Translations under genes and position numbers: made by a program | The notes under the pieces: generated by a model | Seen by the model: only the letters and a program-made list of their open reading frames with translations | What the model was told of the DNA's origin: nothing | Databases searched by the model: none | Shown: in pieces, positions 18,844 through 29,300 of the stretch | Layout: every line of letters starts with the position of its first letter | How positions within the stretch are numbered: the stretch's first letter is position 1 | Assembly (NCBI GenBank): GCA_964464175.1 | Contig: CAYXFD010000008.1 | Location: forward strand, 1-64,000 | From: CAYXFD01 sp964464175 | GTDB lineage: Bacteria; Cloacimonadota; Cloacimonadia; Cloacimonadales; JAJBBL01 | DNA: 64,000 nucleotides | Direction: 5' to 3'

Positions 18844-21800
18844 ATGAAAGAGATTTTTTTATATCATAGCCTTCAACCTTTTTTAGACCACTCTCCATTT
18901 TTGCAGCGTTTTGATCAATGTATAAAAGAGAAGGAAAACGGAACTCTCTTTTATCAGTTGAATTCTACAACAAAGTGTCTGCTGGCGGTCAGAGTCTTCT
19001 TTCTTTTGCAGGAAAAGAAGAATGTTCTTTTGGTAACCTCTGAAGACAATAAAGGTGAGGAATATTATGATGATCTCTGTTTGATAGCCGGGAAAGATAA
19101 GGTTGTTTTTATTCCTGATCTGGAGATTCTTCCCTACGAAGAGAGATCTCCTCACCTGTCAATCAGGGCTCAGAGAATCAGAGAACTGACAAAACTGTTA
19201 GATAACAAACCCCGCATTGTTATTGTTTCGCTAAAGAATCTGTTACGTTTTATTGTACCCCCTGTCTTGCTAAAAAAGAATATCCTTACGATAGAAACAG
19301 GAACAGATTACGATCTGGATTTTCTCTGTTCCAAGTTAGTCAGCATTGGCTATAAAGCAGAATCGGAAGTTATCCAGGTGGGAGATTTTTCCCGAAGAGG
19401 AGGAATATTAGATCTCTTCTCGCCCTCAGAACAACTCCCTGTAAGATTGGATTTCTTCGGAGATACACTTGAATCCTGCCGCTTCTTTAATCCCCAATCC
19501 CAACGCTCAACCGGAGAAAGAATTGAAAAATTCAGACTTCTTCCGGTAAGAGAGGTTTTTTTAGATGAGATAACCTCTACCGACCCTTTTATTTGGGAGA
19601 CTATCCATAATACCGGCTTGTATGAAGGGATAGAACAGGACATATCTCTTCTTTATGACGAGTCAGCCACAATCTGTGATTATATAGGTCTGGAAAACAC
19701 TATCACCCTGATCGACGAGATGCTTTTACTAAAGAATGCTACTGCAGAATTCCGGGAAGAAACGCATGCTTTGTACAGAAAAAAGATTCCTGACGGTTCA
19801 CGACCAACAGTAAGCAAAGGGCTAAAAGCAGAGTTCAAAAAGCAAAAAAGATACATACCAAAACCGGAAGAACTGTTCGAAAGCTTTGTTTTTCTAATGA
19901 AGAGAGTGAAGCAGAACAGCTACTTTCTATTAAGTTCCTATTATAGCCGCGAGAGTGTTTCGGAATCAGAGGATAATGCCTTGATGAGTACCTTTACTTC
20001 TCAAACCGGAATGAATGGAGAACTGAATATCCTCCGTAAGATCCTGGATGCTAAACTTAAGGATGACTGGCATATCATCATCCAGTCCGACAACTTAAGT
20101 CAAAGCCGTAGAATGAAGGAACTTCTCATAGAATATGAAGAGAGGGTTGAGTTTTTACTTGGTGTCTTTCACTATGGTTTTGATCTGGAAGATAGTAAAT
20201 TAGCTGTTTTCACAGACCATGAAATCTTTAACCGTTATAAACAGAAAAAGTATCAGGAGTACTATTCTAGCGGTGAAAGCCTGACAGATTACGAAACCCT
20301 AAGACCCGGAGATTACATTGTTCATGTTGATCATGGTATAGGTATCTATGAAGGGCTGAAGTTGATGAAGGTTAACGGTGTTAACATCGAATGTCTGGCT
20401 ATTCGCTATGCTGAAAATGCCAAAGTTTATGTTCCAACCTTCCAGTTAAGACTGGTTACCCGGTTTGTGGCGGATGAAGGGGTTAAGCCCGAGATAAACA
20501 AATTAGGCAGCAAGAAATGGGAAACGGTTAAAAACAGAGCTAAGAAACAGATCGAGTTGATTGCCGATGATTTAGTTAGATTATATGCAGAACGGACCAC
20601 CCGTACAGGAATTGGCTTCGAGGTTGACAATGTCTGGCAGCAGGATCTGGAAGATTCCTTTATCTATGAAGATACTCCCGATCAAAAAAGAGCTGCCGAA
20701 GAAATTAAACGTGATATGGAGCAGATAAAACCTATGGAACGGCTGCTCTGTGGTGATGTCGGTTTCGGAAAGACAGAAGTAGCAGTCAGAGCTGCCTTTA
20801 AGGCTGTAACAAGCGGATGGCAGGTTGCAGTTCTCGTTCCGACAACCCTTCTTGCCGAACAGCATTATCTTGTTTTTCGGGAAAGACTGGCCCAATACCC
20901 GATTAATATTGCTATGTTAAGCAGGTTTAGAACAACGAAGCATCTTAAAGACGATGTGGCAAGAATTGCAGCCGGTGAAGTGGATATTGCTATAGGTACT
21001 CACCGCCTTCTCTCCAATGATGTTAAGTTCAAGCGCTTAGGATTGTTGATTATTGATGAAGAACACAGATTTGGGGTAAGACACAAAGAAACATTGCGGA
21101 AGCTCAAAGTGAATGTCGATACCCTTTACATGTCGGCAACACCTATTCCGAGAACTTTGAGTATGGCACTATCCAGATTCAAGGACATGTCTTTGATGCA
21201 GACTTCACCCAAAGCCAGATTACCAATCAGAACAGTCGTAATCTCTTATGATAAAGAGATCATCAAAGATGCCGTTTTACGGGAAATGGAACGGGGCGGT
21301 CAGATCATATTCCTCCATAACCGGGTCGAAACGATTGATTCTATAGCCGCTGATTTGCGGGAACTGCTGCCAAAGGCAAAGATAGCCGTGGGACATGGGC
21401 AGCTTCCGGAAAGATTATTAGAAAGAATAATGCTCGATTTCTATGATAAAAAATATGACATTCTGGCAGCAACTACAATTATCGAATCAGGTATCGACAT
21501 ACCCAATGCGAATACAATTATCATCAATCGTGCCGATATGTTCGGTCTGGCTCAACTTTACCAGTTGCGTGGCAGAGTCGGCAGAAGTAACCGGCGGGCT
21601 TATGCCTATTTTGTCATTCCCAAGCATTTAAAGGAACAAGCCAGAAAAAGACTGGAAGCGCTGACGGAATATAATGCTCTCGGTTCAGGTTATCAAATTG
21701 CCATGAGAGATTTGGAACTTCGCGGTGCCGGGACTATGCTGGGAGTTAAACAAAGTGGTGTTATCCAGACAATAGGGTTCAACTATTACAACAGACTGCT

Positions 21801-22395
21801 TTCGGAGGCAGTAGAGAGTCTGACTTCTAACAATAATAAAACCGATAACGGAGATATTCATCAGACTGGAGAGAACAAGTCTCCTGAGAGGAAAATACAA
21901 TGGGAAGACGAGAAGGAAAAGTACAAGGAACGATTGAGAATTGATGCTGATTTCTTTTTCCCGGGTGACTATATTGAAGATGAAAAAAGCAGACTGGATT
22001 TTTATCAGAGAATGCTGGATTTCACAGAGATCAGGGAGTTCATTTCCCTGGAAGAAGAATTGCGAGACCGCTTCGGAGAGATACCGGATCCTGCAAGAAG
22101 AGGGCTTAGATACTATCGCTTGAGATTGTTAGCAAAAAAGGGAAAATTGGAATCATTCCAGCTAAGGAACAATAAAATTGTCGTTGAGTTCTCACAAGGT
22201 AATATGCCCTCTGAGAAAGTACTGCAAAGGATTATCGGAAAAATAGATTTTCCGGTCAATTTTGATGCAACCGGCAAGAAACTGAAGATGACCATATCTC
22301 TGCCGGACACGATAAAAAAATCAGATGATACGGCCTATGGTAATACCTTTGATCAGGCAGAGAGACTTCTTCAGCAATTGGGAGAAAGAGATTAA
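18844..22395 (+). CDS. mfd: Transcription-repair coupling factor Mfd
   Basis: ATP-driven translocase that removes RNA polymerase stalled at DNA lesions and recruits UvrA. All parts are visible: N-terminal UvrB-like region (about 20-350, with RRGGILDLFSP), RNA-polymerase-interaction domain (about 485-560, GDYIVHVDHGIGIYEGL), helicase lobes with Walker A GDVGFGKTE (about 636), DEEH box (IIDEEHRFG, about 737), TATTIIESGIDIPNAN, RGRVGRS (about 910), and the C-terminal TRCF domain (about 1030-1130). Length 1183 matches the family (E. coli 1148). It lies 33 bases after sprA and is probably co-transcribed with it; the ribosome site is weak (AAGGCAG). Confidence 0.97.
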   Translation: MKEIFLYHSLQPFLDHSPFLQRFDQCIKEKENGTLFYQLNSTTKCLLAVRVFFLLQEKKNVLLVTSEDNKGEEYYDDLCLIAGKDKVVFIPDLEILPYEERSPHLSIRAQRIRELTKLLDNKPRIVIVSLKNLLRFIVPPVLLKKNILTIETGTDYDLDFLCSKLVSIGYKAESEVIQVGDFSRRGGILDLFSPSEQLPVRLDFFGDTLESCRFFNPQSQRSTGERIEKFRLLPVREVFLDEITSTDPFIWETIHNTGLYEGIEQDISLLYDESATICDYIGLENTITLIDEMLLLKNATAEFREETHALYRKKIPDGSRPTVSKGLKAEFKKQKRYIPKPEELFESFVFLMKRVKQNSYFLLSSYYSRESVSESEDNALMSTFTSQTGMNGELNILRKILDAKLKDDWHIIIQSDNLSQSRRMKELLIEYEERVEFLLGVFHYGFDLEDSKLAVFTDHEIFNRYKQKKYQEYYSSGESLTDYETLRPGDYIVHVDHGIGIYEGLKLMKVNGVNIECLAIRYAENAKVYVPTFQLRLVTRFVADEGVKPEINKLGSKKWETVKNRAKKQIELIADDLVRLYAERTTRTGIGFEVDNVWQQDLEDSFIYEDTPDQKRAAEEIKRDMEQIKPMERLLCGDVGFGKTEVAVRAAFKAVTSGWQVAVLVPTTLLAEQHYLVFRERLAQYPINIAMLSRFRTTKHLKDDVARIAAGEVDIAIGTHRLLSNDVKFKRLGLLIIDEEHRFGVRHKETLRKLKVNVDTLYMSATPIPRTLSMALSRFKDMSLMQTSPKARLPIRTVVISYDKEIIKDAVLREMERGGQIIFLHNRVETIDSIAADLRELLPKAKIAVGHGQLPERLLERIMLDFYDKKYDILAATTIIESGIDIPNANTIIINRADMFGLAQLYQLRGRVGRSNRRAYAYFVIPKHLKEQARKRLEALTEYNALGSGYQIAMRDLELRGAGTMLGVKQSGVIQTIGFNYYNRLLSEAVESLTSNNNKTDNGDIHQTGENKSPERKIQWEDEKEKYKERLRIDADFFFPGDYIEDEKSRLDFYQRMLDFTEIREFISLEEELRDRFGEIPDPARRGLRYYRLRLLAKKGKLESFQLRNNKIVVEFSQGNMPSEKVLQRIIGKIDFPVNFDATGKKLKMTISLPDTIKKSDDTAYGNTFDQAERLLQQLGERD

Positions 22396-22721
22396 GGGCT
22401 TTTAAAATATCCCGGTCAGTTCCCCAGAGGGAACCGGCTTGAGCCTAATCGTCAGGTTCTTTTCTGAAAACTGTGTACCTACTCTGATCATGATCAGTAA
22501 CAAACTCAATGTAATGAGCATAGAGGCCTTATTCATTGTTTTCATTGACACAAACGAGTTACAATAATTTTTATCTAACAAACATCCTTCTAATGAAGTA
22601 CTTTCTGTTACTTCTTTAATGCTGAGTCGGATTATATAAGCAGGAAGAAATTCAATGTGAGATTTTTACTAAAGAACTTTATGCTATCAGGGAAGAGAGG
22701 ATAGCCGGGGATTGTCTTAAA
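22396..22721. other. Intergenic region upstream of the ABC exporter
   Basis: Spacer of 326 bases without a credible gene. Shortly after the mfd stop is a small hairpin (GTTCCC at 22419-22424, GGGAAC at 22429-22434) without a T-run, so a terminator is only possible. At 22545-22550 is TTGACA, followed by TAATTTT at 22565-22571, a plausible promoter for the ABC exporter. Confidence 0.45.
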
Positions 22722-24611
22722 ATGAAAAATCTGCTGAAAATTTACGCCATTATGTTAAGACACTACGGCTTTCTGATTGCCGGTTTGATCTCAATGCTCG
22801 GTTTTGCTCTGTTCAGTGGCGCGAGCATAACGATGGCGGTCCCCTTTTTTGACTATGTCTTCCCCCAGGTTAAAGGGGAGATTATCTATACCGAATTTCC
22901 TCAATTTCTTGCTGCTCTTCGCGAAGTTACCGGAGATTTCATTCATAGTGAATCAGTTTGGGGTTTAATCGATATTAATAACCTCCGGCCCCTCTTTCAA
23001 AATTTCGGCGCAATTATGGAACAGACTGATTCAATGCTGGTGCTGAAGATAGTTTCAGCCGTAATACTGGTAATTATCATCCTCAAAAATCTCTTTTTCT
23101 TCGGCAACCGGCTGATGTTTGCCAATCTAAACGGCAAAACTATTGTCGATATCAGAAACCACATTTTTCATAATTATCTCCGCCAGTCTCTCCGTTTCTT
23201 TGTCCGTCACAGGGTAGGTGATTCCCTGGTTAGGATGATAAACGATGTCGAGATTGTCAGCAGATTATTTATTACCTCCATTTTTCATGCTCTCCGCGAT
23301 ATCCTGCTCATTCTTGTTTTTATGAGGATAGCTATATATCTGAATCTCAGACTTTTTCTGATAAGTCTGATCATTCTGCCTCTTACAACTTTTCTTGTGG
23401 CTTCCATAGGGAAGAAGATAAAAAAATATTCGCAACGAATCCAGAATCAATTTTCCAATATCTATTCTAATGTAGAAGAAGTTTTGACAAACATGAAGAT
23501 AGTCAAGGCGTTCGGAAGGGAAGATGAGCATTACCGCGATTTCCAGAAGATCAATAAGCAGTTTTTCCGATACTGGAGGAAATCAGAGATATACTCGGGT
23601 TACAACGTCCCTATAGCGGAATTAAACGGTGCTATCACCGGTATCTTTATTCTCTTGATTGGAGGAAGTGAAGTTCTCTCAGGCACCTCAAGTTTTACTT
23701 TCGGAGAGTTTACAGCTTTTCTCTTTGCTATTTTCTCAATGCTTCATCCGATAAAGTCAATATCGAAAATTTATAACGACGTAAAAAAGGCTATGGTCTC
23801 ATTGGAAAGGATATCCGAAGTCATGTTTAAGGAACCTGACCTGCTGGAAGACAAAGAGGGAGTATGTATAACCAGTTTCAAAAAAAGCATCGAGTTTGAC
23901 GAAGTCTCTTTTCAATACGAACCGAACCAGAATGTGTTGCAAGATATCTCCTTCACAATAAAAAAAGGTGAAAAGATTGCCATTGTCGGGAGCAGCGGGT
24001 CCGGGAAAACAACTCTTACTAATCTCCTGCTCAGACTATATGATGTGACCGGCGGAGAAATCAGGATTGATAATACCCCGATCAAGAAGATAAAACTTAA
24101 ATCTCTGCGGGCTTTATTCGGTATTGTTACTCAGGAATCATTGATATTTACTGATACTATTGCCAATAATATCAGGTTTGGGACTCTTAAGAAGGTATCA
24201 AAAGAACAAATTATCAAGGCCGCTCAAATTGCTTATGCCGATGAATTTGTTGATAAACTGCCCCTGAAGTACGAAGAGGTGCTGTTTGCCAAAGGAACGA
24301 CTCTCTCGGGCGGTCAGAAGCAGAGATTGTGCATTGCCCGGGCTATTGTTGGGGATCCTCCGGTCTTAGTACTCGATGAAGCGACAAGTTCTCTTGATAC
24401 GGAAGCAGAAAAGAAGGTTCAGATTGCAATTGAACAAGCGACAAAAAGTCGGACAGTTTTGATTATCGCTCACAGATTATCAACGATCCTCTCCTCTGAT
24501 AAGATAATTGTGCTTGATGCCGGCAGTATAGTTGGTATCGGAAATCATAAAGAATTGCTTAGCAACTGTTCACGCTATAAAACTCTTTATGATCTGCAAT
24601 TTAATGTATAA
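22722..24611 (+). CDS. ABC exporter, MsbA-like fused permease/ATPase
   Basis: Half-transporter that dimerises in the inner membrane and exports a hydrophobic substrate, possibly lipid A or another lipid; substrate not determinable here. The N-terminal about 350 residues contain the transmembrane domain, with a long periplasmic loop after the first helix (PQVKGEIIYTEFPQF region), a feature of several FCB-group MsbA relatives. The nucleotide-binding domain shows Walker A GSSGSGKTT (about 423), Q-loop TQESLIF, signature LSGGQKQR (about 528), Walker B VLVLDEATSSLD and the H-loop IAHRLST. Length 629 is typical. pyrG follows after 47 bases. Confidence 0.9.
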   Translation: MKNLLKIYAIMLRHYGFLIAGLISMLGFALFSGASITMAVPFFDYVFPQVKGEIIYTEFPQFLAALREVTGDFIHSESVWGLIDINNLRPLFQNFGAIMEQTDSMLVLKIVSAVILVIIILKNLFFFGNRLMFANLNGKTIVDIRNHIFHNYLRQSLRFFVRHRVGDSLVRMINDVEIVSRLFITSIFHALRDILLILVFMRIAIYLNLRLFLISLIILPLTTFLVASIGKKIKKYSQRIQNQFSNIYSNVEEVLTNMKIVKAFGREDEHYRDFQKINKQFFRYWRKSEIYSGYNVPIAELNGAITGIFILLIGGSEVLSGTSSFTFGEFTAFLFAIFSMLHPIKSISKIYNDVKKAMVSLERISEVMFKEPDLLEDKEGVCITSFKKSIEFDEVSFQYEPNQNVLQDISFTIKKGEKIAIVGSSGSGKTTLTNLLLRLYDVTGGEIRIDNTPIKKIKLKSLRALFGIVTQESLIFTDTIANNIRFGTLKKVSKEQIIKAAQIAYADEFVDKLPLKYEEVLFAKGTTLSGGQKQRLCIARAIVGDPPVLVLDEATSSLDTEAEKKVQIAIEQATKSRTVLIIAHRLSTILSSDKIIVLDAGSIVGIGNHKELLSNCSRYKTLYDLQFNV

Positions 24612-24658
24612 AGGACTGCAAGTTTATCAGACGAAAACTTTGATTTTGAGGTAAAAAA

Positions 24659-26254
24659 ATGGCTAAAAATATCTTTGTTATAGGTGGTGTGGTTTCTTCT
24701 TTGGGTAAAGGAATTGCCGCCTCTTCCATTGGTTTGTTGTTGAAAAAAATGAACTACAAAGTTGCTATGCTGAAGTTAGATCCTTATCTGAATGTCGATC
24801 CGGGAACGATGAGTCCCTTTCAGCATGGGGAGGTATTTGTTACTGACGATGGCGCTGAAACAGATCTTGATTTAGGGCATTATGAAAGATTTATTAGTGA
24901 GTCTTTAACTAAAGACTCTAATGCCACTGCCGGACAGATTTATGAAAGGGTAATTCAAAAGGAAAGAAAGGGGGATTATTTAGGTAAGACCGTACAGGTT
25001 ATACCCCATGTCACAAACGAGATAAAAAGCCTGATCAGCAAACTGAATGAACATAATGACATAGTTATTACGGAGATTGGCGGGACTGTAGGGGACATCG
25101 AAAGTCTCCCCTTTTTAGAGGCGATCAGACAATACCGTATGGCAGCCGGATTCCGAAACACCCTTTTTATCTTCTTGACTTACGTCCCTTTTATTAAGTC
25201 AGCCGGTGAACTCAAGACTAAACCTACTCAACACAGTGCCTATAAACTGAGAGAGATCGGTATTCAGCCGGACATTCTAATTTGCCGTTCTGATAAGGCT
25301 TTTAACAAAGAGATTGCCTCAAAGATCTCCCTCTTTACCAACGTTGCTGAAGACCATGTTTTCAATGCCGTTAATGTCGAGTTTATTCATCAAGTTCCGT
25401 TGAATTTCTATAAAGACAACATGCATAAAGCAATCTGCCGGCACTTAGATATTGAGGAAAGGGAGATAGATCTCTCTGATTGGTTTGAGATGGTTAATAA
25501 TTTGAAGAACCCCATCAAAGAGGTTACAATTGCCCTTTGTGGTAAATATGTTGAGCATCAGGACGCCTATAAAAGCGTCTGCCAAGCGCTGATCCATGCA
25601 GCCGCTTACCATAGGGCGAAATTAAAATTGAAGCTGATTGATTCGGAAAGAACTTTTGAGCAGCAGGAGATTGAAAAAGAGGTAGGTAAAGTAGATGGAA
25701 TACTAATCCCCGGTGGCTTTGGAGTCAGAGGGATTGATGGTAAAATTGAAATTGCCCGGTATGCCAGAGAGAAAAAGATCCCATTTTTCGGAATCTGCCT
25801 GGGTATGCAGGTTGCGGTAATCGAGTTTTCTCAGAATGTCTGTGGGCTAAAAGGTGCTTACAGTACAGAGTTCGATGATAATTGCAAACATCCGGTAATT
25901 GATCTGATGACCGAACAGAAGTATGTCGATAGAATTGGCGGAACGATGAGATTGGGTGCATATCCCTGTAAAATCAATAAAGAGACTTTAGCGGCTGAGA
26001 TTTATCAGAGTGAACAAATCTCGGAAAGACATCGTCACCGTTATGAGTTTAATAACAACTACCGGGATATGTTATCCTCCCGGGGGATGATTATTTCCGG
26101 GACATTTATGGATGGTTTTTTGGTGGAGATAATTGAAATTGCCGAACATCCTTTCTATATAGCTGTTCAGTTTCATCCCGAGTTCAAATCACGTCCTGCT
26201 ACTCCACATCCGATTTTCAGAGAGTTTATCAGGGCATCATTAAAAGAGGATTGA
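24659..26254 (+). CDS. pyrG: CTP synthase
   Basis: Makes CTP from UTP, ATP and glutamine in pyrimidine synthesis; cytosolic. The N-terminal synthetase domain begins FVIGGVVSSLGKGIAASSIG, with LDPYLNVDPGTMSP and the conserved TEIGGTVGDIESLPFLEA. The C-terminal class I glutaminase has PGGFGVRG, the nucleophile cysteine in FFGICLGMQ, and the His/Glu pair in VQFHPEFKSRP. Length 531 matches the family (E. coli 545). Ribosome site GAGGT lies 6 bases before the ATG. Confidence 0.98.
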   Translation: MAKNIFVIGGVVSSLGKGIAASSIGLLLKKMNYKVAMLKLDPYLNVDPGTMSPFQHGEVFVTDDGAETDLDLGHYERFISESLTKDSNATAGQIYERVIQKERKGDYLGKTVQVIPHVTNEIKSLISKLNEHNDIVITEIGGTVGDIESLPFLEAIRQYRMAAGFRNTLFIFLTYVPFIKSAGELKTKPTQHSAYKLREIGIQPDILICRSDKAFNKEIASKISLFTNVAEDHVFNAVNVEFIHQVPLNFYKDNMHKAICRHLDIEEREIDLSDWFEMVNNLKNPIKEVTIALCGKYVEHQDAYKSVCQALIHAAAYHRAKLKLKLIDSERTFEQQEIEKEVGKVDGILIPGGFGVRGIDGKIEIARYAREKKIPFFGICLGMQVAVIEFSQNVCGLKGAYSTEFDDNCKHPVIDLMTEQKYVDRIGGTMRLGAYPCKINKETLAAEIYQSEQISERHRHRYEFNNNYRDMLSSRGMIISGTFMDGFLVEIIEIAEHPFYIAVQFHPEFKSRPATPHPIFREFIRASLKED

Positions 26255-26353
26255 TTTAACATGTTCTTCAGGTAGAATATCTTGCTAAGGGTAGGGACAA
26301 AATAGCCTTAAAAGCCTGTTGAGAAGAAGAGAAGATGAAGAAAAAAGGGAAAA

Positions 26354-29300
26354 ATGAAGAAGAATACAACAGATGACCGATTTGTCCTGGGGATAGAACG
26401 AAGCATTCTTGATGCGATTATTAATACTATTCAGGAGGGGATCAGTATTCAGGATCCCAATTATACTATTCTGAGTGCTAACAGTGTTCTGAATAATTAT
26501 TATGAACAAAAACTCCCCTTAGTAAACAAAAAGTGTTATGAAGTCTTTTACGAACGTTCTTCCTGCTGTGAAAACTGCAAAGTAAAAAAGGCTTTGGAAA
26601 CCGGAATACCGGAAACAATGGAGATTCCCTCCCTGAACCGGAACAAAGGTAAAAGTACGCTGGAGATAGTGCTGTATCCCGTCTTTGATGAGTCAGGGCA
26701 AGGGATCGGAATAATCAGGTATAGTAAAGATATCACTAAAAGCAGGCAGTTAGAAACGAATCTTCGGGATACCGAAGAACGCAATAAGGCACTGTTAAAA
26801 GCTATTCCGGACTTGATGTTCATTATCGATAAGGACGGAGACATTATTGACTACAATTATCAGAGTCCCCAAAACCTATTGCTGAAACCGGAAGAATTTC
26901 TGAACAAAAATATCTCTGATGTTTTGCCTCAGCAATTAGCTCAAACGACCTTTGAAGCCTTAGAACGTTTATTTCTCACCGGAGAACCGCAACAATATGA
27001 ATATGAACTTAAGATTGGAGAAAATCTCAAGGAATTCGAAAGCCGAGTCGTGCTCTGCGGAGAAAACAAATCTCTTTCCATAGTGCGGGATATTACTGAG
27101 CGAAAGAAATCTGAATTTGAGATAAACGAGAGCAGAGAGCGGGCATTCAGACAGAGAATTGCCGTTACTCAGCTTGTGCTGGAGGAAGAGATCCTGCTGG
27201 GTGGGATCAATCAGGCAATAAACAAAATCGTAGAGATTATATCAGATGCCGTTGCTGTAAACCGGACAAGTGTCTGGCTGCTCACCAATAATGGGAAAGA
27301 ATTAAAATGCATCTCTTTATTTGAAGCCCAGGACAGGCTTCATTCCAGAGGACAGATCCTAAATACAGTTGATTTTCCTGACTACTTCAGCGCTATTAAA
27401 TCAGAAAGCAGGATCAATACCCAGGATGCCCAGTCTGACTCCCGTACTTCCGGGCTAAGCAAAGATTACCTGATACCCTTAGGAATTACTTCAATGCTCG
27501 ATGCCGGAATCATCATCAAAGGAGAGGTAGCCGGGGTATTGTGTCTGGAGCATATCGGAGATAAAAGAGAGTGGTATCCTGACGAAGAATCTTTTGTCAG
27601 TTCGGCAGCTTCGATTATAGCTCAGGTGTTTACCGATGCTAAACGAAAACAAACAGAACAGGCACTGAAAAAGACTAAGATAGAACTCGAAAGATATTTC
27701 AATTCAAGCCTGGATTTGCTCTGTATTGCTAATAGTGAGGGTAAGTTTATCAGGTTGAATCCGGAATGGGAAAATGTACTCGGTTATCCTGTTTCTGGGC
27801 TTGAAGGGCAAATGATGCTGGATTTTGTTCATTCCGATGACTATGAAAAAACTCTTAATGCCCTTGCCAGACTGAAAGGAGCAGCAGCAGCAGTTAGTTT
27901 TACTAATCGCTGTCGCTGTCATAACGGACAATTTCGCTGGATTGAATGGCGGGCAACTCCACAGGGGAACTTGATCTATGCAGCAGCTCGAGATATCAGT
28001 GCCCGGATTAAAGCGGAAGAAGCTCTTAGTTATCAGCTTCAGGTTGAGAAGATCATTTCAGACATCTCTTCAACTTTTGCCACCCTCCCTTTAGGGCGTA
28101 TCGATGACGGAATCAATTATGCTCTGGAAAAAGTAAGCAGGTTTTTTGATACTGACCGGAGTTTTTTGTTTCAGTCTTTTTCCGAGAAGGGAAGAGTCAG
28201 TAATACTCATGAGTGGTGTAAGCCGGGAGTTCTATCAGTCAAAGACCAGATTCAAAATATAACTGCTTCAGATTATCCATGGATAAGAAACAGGTTGAAT
28301 AATTCAGAAGCGATCATCATAAATGATATTGAAGAGATCCCCGAGGCAGCAGCCCCGGAAAAGAGATTGCTTCTGAAATACTCTGTTCAGTCTTTAATCA
28401 TAGTACCGATAATATCGGTTAATAAGCTGCTCGGTTTTCTCGGTGTCGAGCTTTTTCAGAAAAGAGAGCTTTGGCGGGAAGATCAGATCTCATTACTGAA
28501 AGTAGTAGCTGAAATAATCTCAGCAACGATATCAAAACAGCGATCAGAGCAAACACTCAGTTTCGAACGTTCCCAGGTCATCTCGATCTTTGACAGTATT
28601 AATGAGATTATTTACGTATCCGATCCGCTTACTTATGAGATTTTATATATTAACCCGACGATGAGGAGAAATTTTACCTATGACCCTGTAGGGGGAGTTT
28701 GTTACCGGGAATTACAGAACAGGGAAACACCGTGCGAGTTTTGTACGAACAGGATTATCCTCGAGAATAAAGGAAAACCATACCAATGGGAATATAATAA
28801 CCAATCAATAAACAGAACTTTTCTGATTACAGATAAAATCATTTCCTGGCCTGACGGGCGGGACGTAAGATTTGAATTAGCGATTGATATAACCGACCGG
28901 AAACAGGCGGAAGAGGAAAGAGAAAAACTACAGGCTCATCTCTTCCAGTCACAAAAGATGGAGTCTATCGGGCGTTTAGCCGGCGGTGTAGCTCATGATT
29001 TCAATAATATGCTGGCTATTATTATGGGGCATACAGATATGGCTCTGGAACAGATCGAGACCCAGCATTCCTTGTCTGCGGTTTTTCGGGAGATACGTAA
29101 GGCTGCTCAGCAATCTGCCGTACTTACCCAACAGTTATTGGCGTTTGCTCACAGGCAGGCAATCACTTTAAATGAGCTGAACCTGAATGAGACTATCGAA
29201 GACATGATAAATATGCTGGAACGTCTCATTGGAGAGAATATCGAGATCATTTGGAAGCCGGGAGAAGATCTTTGGCTGATTAAAGGAGACAATACCCAGA

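Noticed and set aside
22413..22437. Rho-independent terminator after mfd.
   Set aside because: The hairpin is short and lacks a following T-run.
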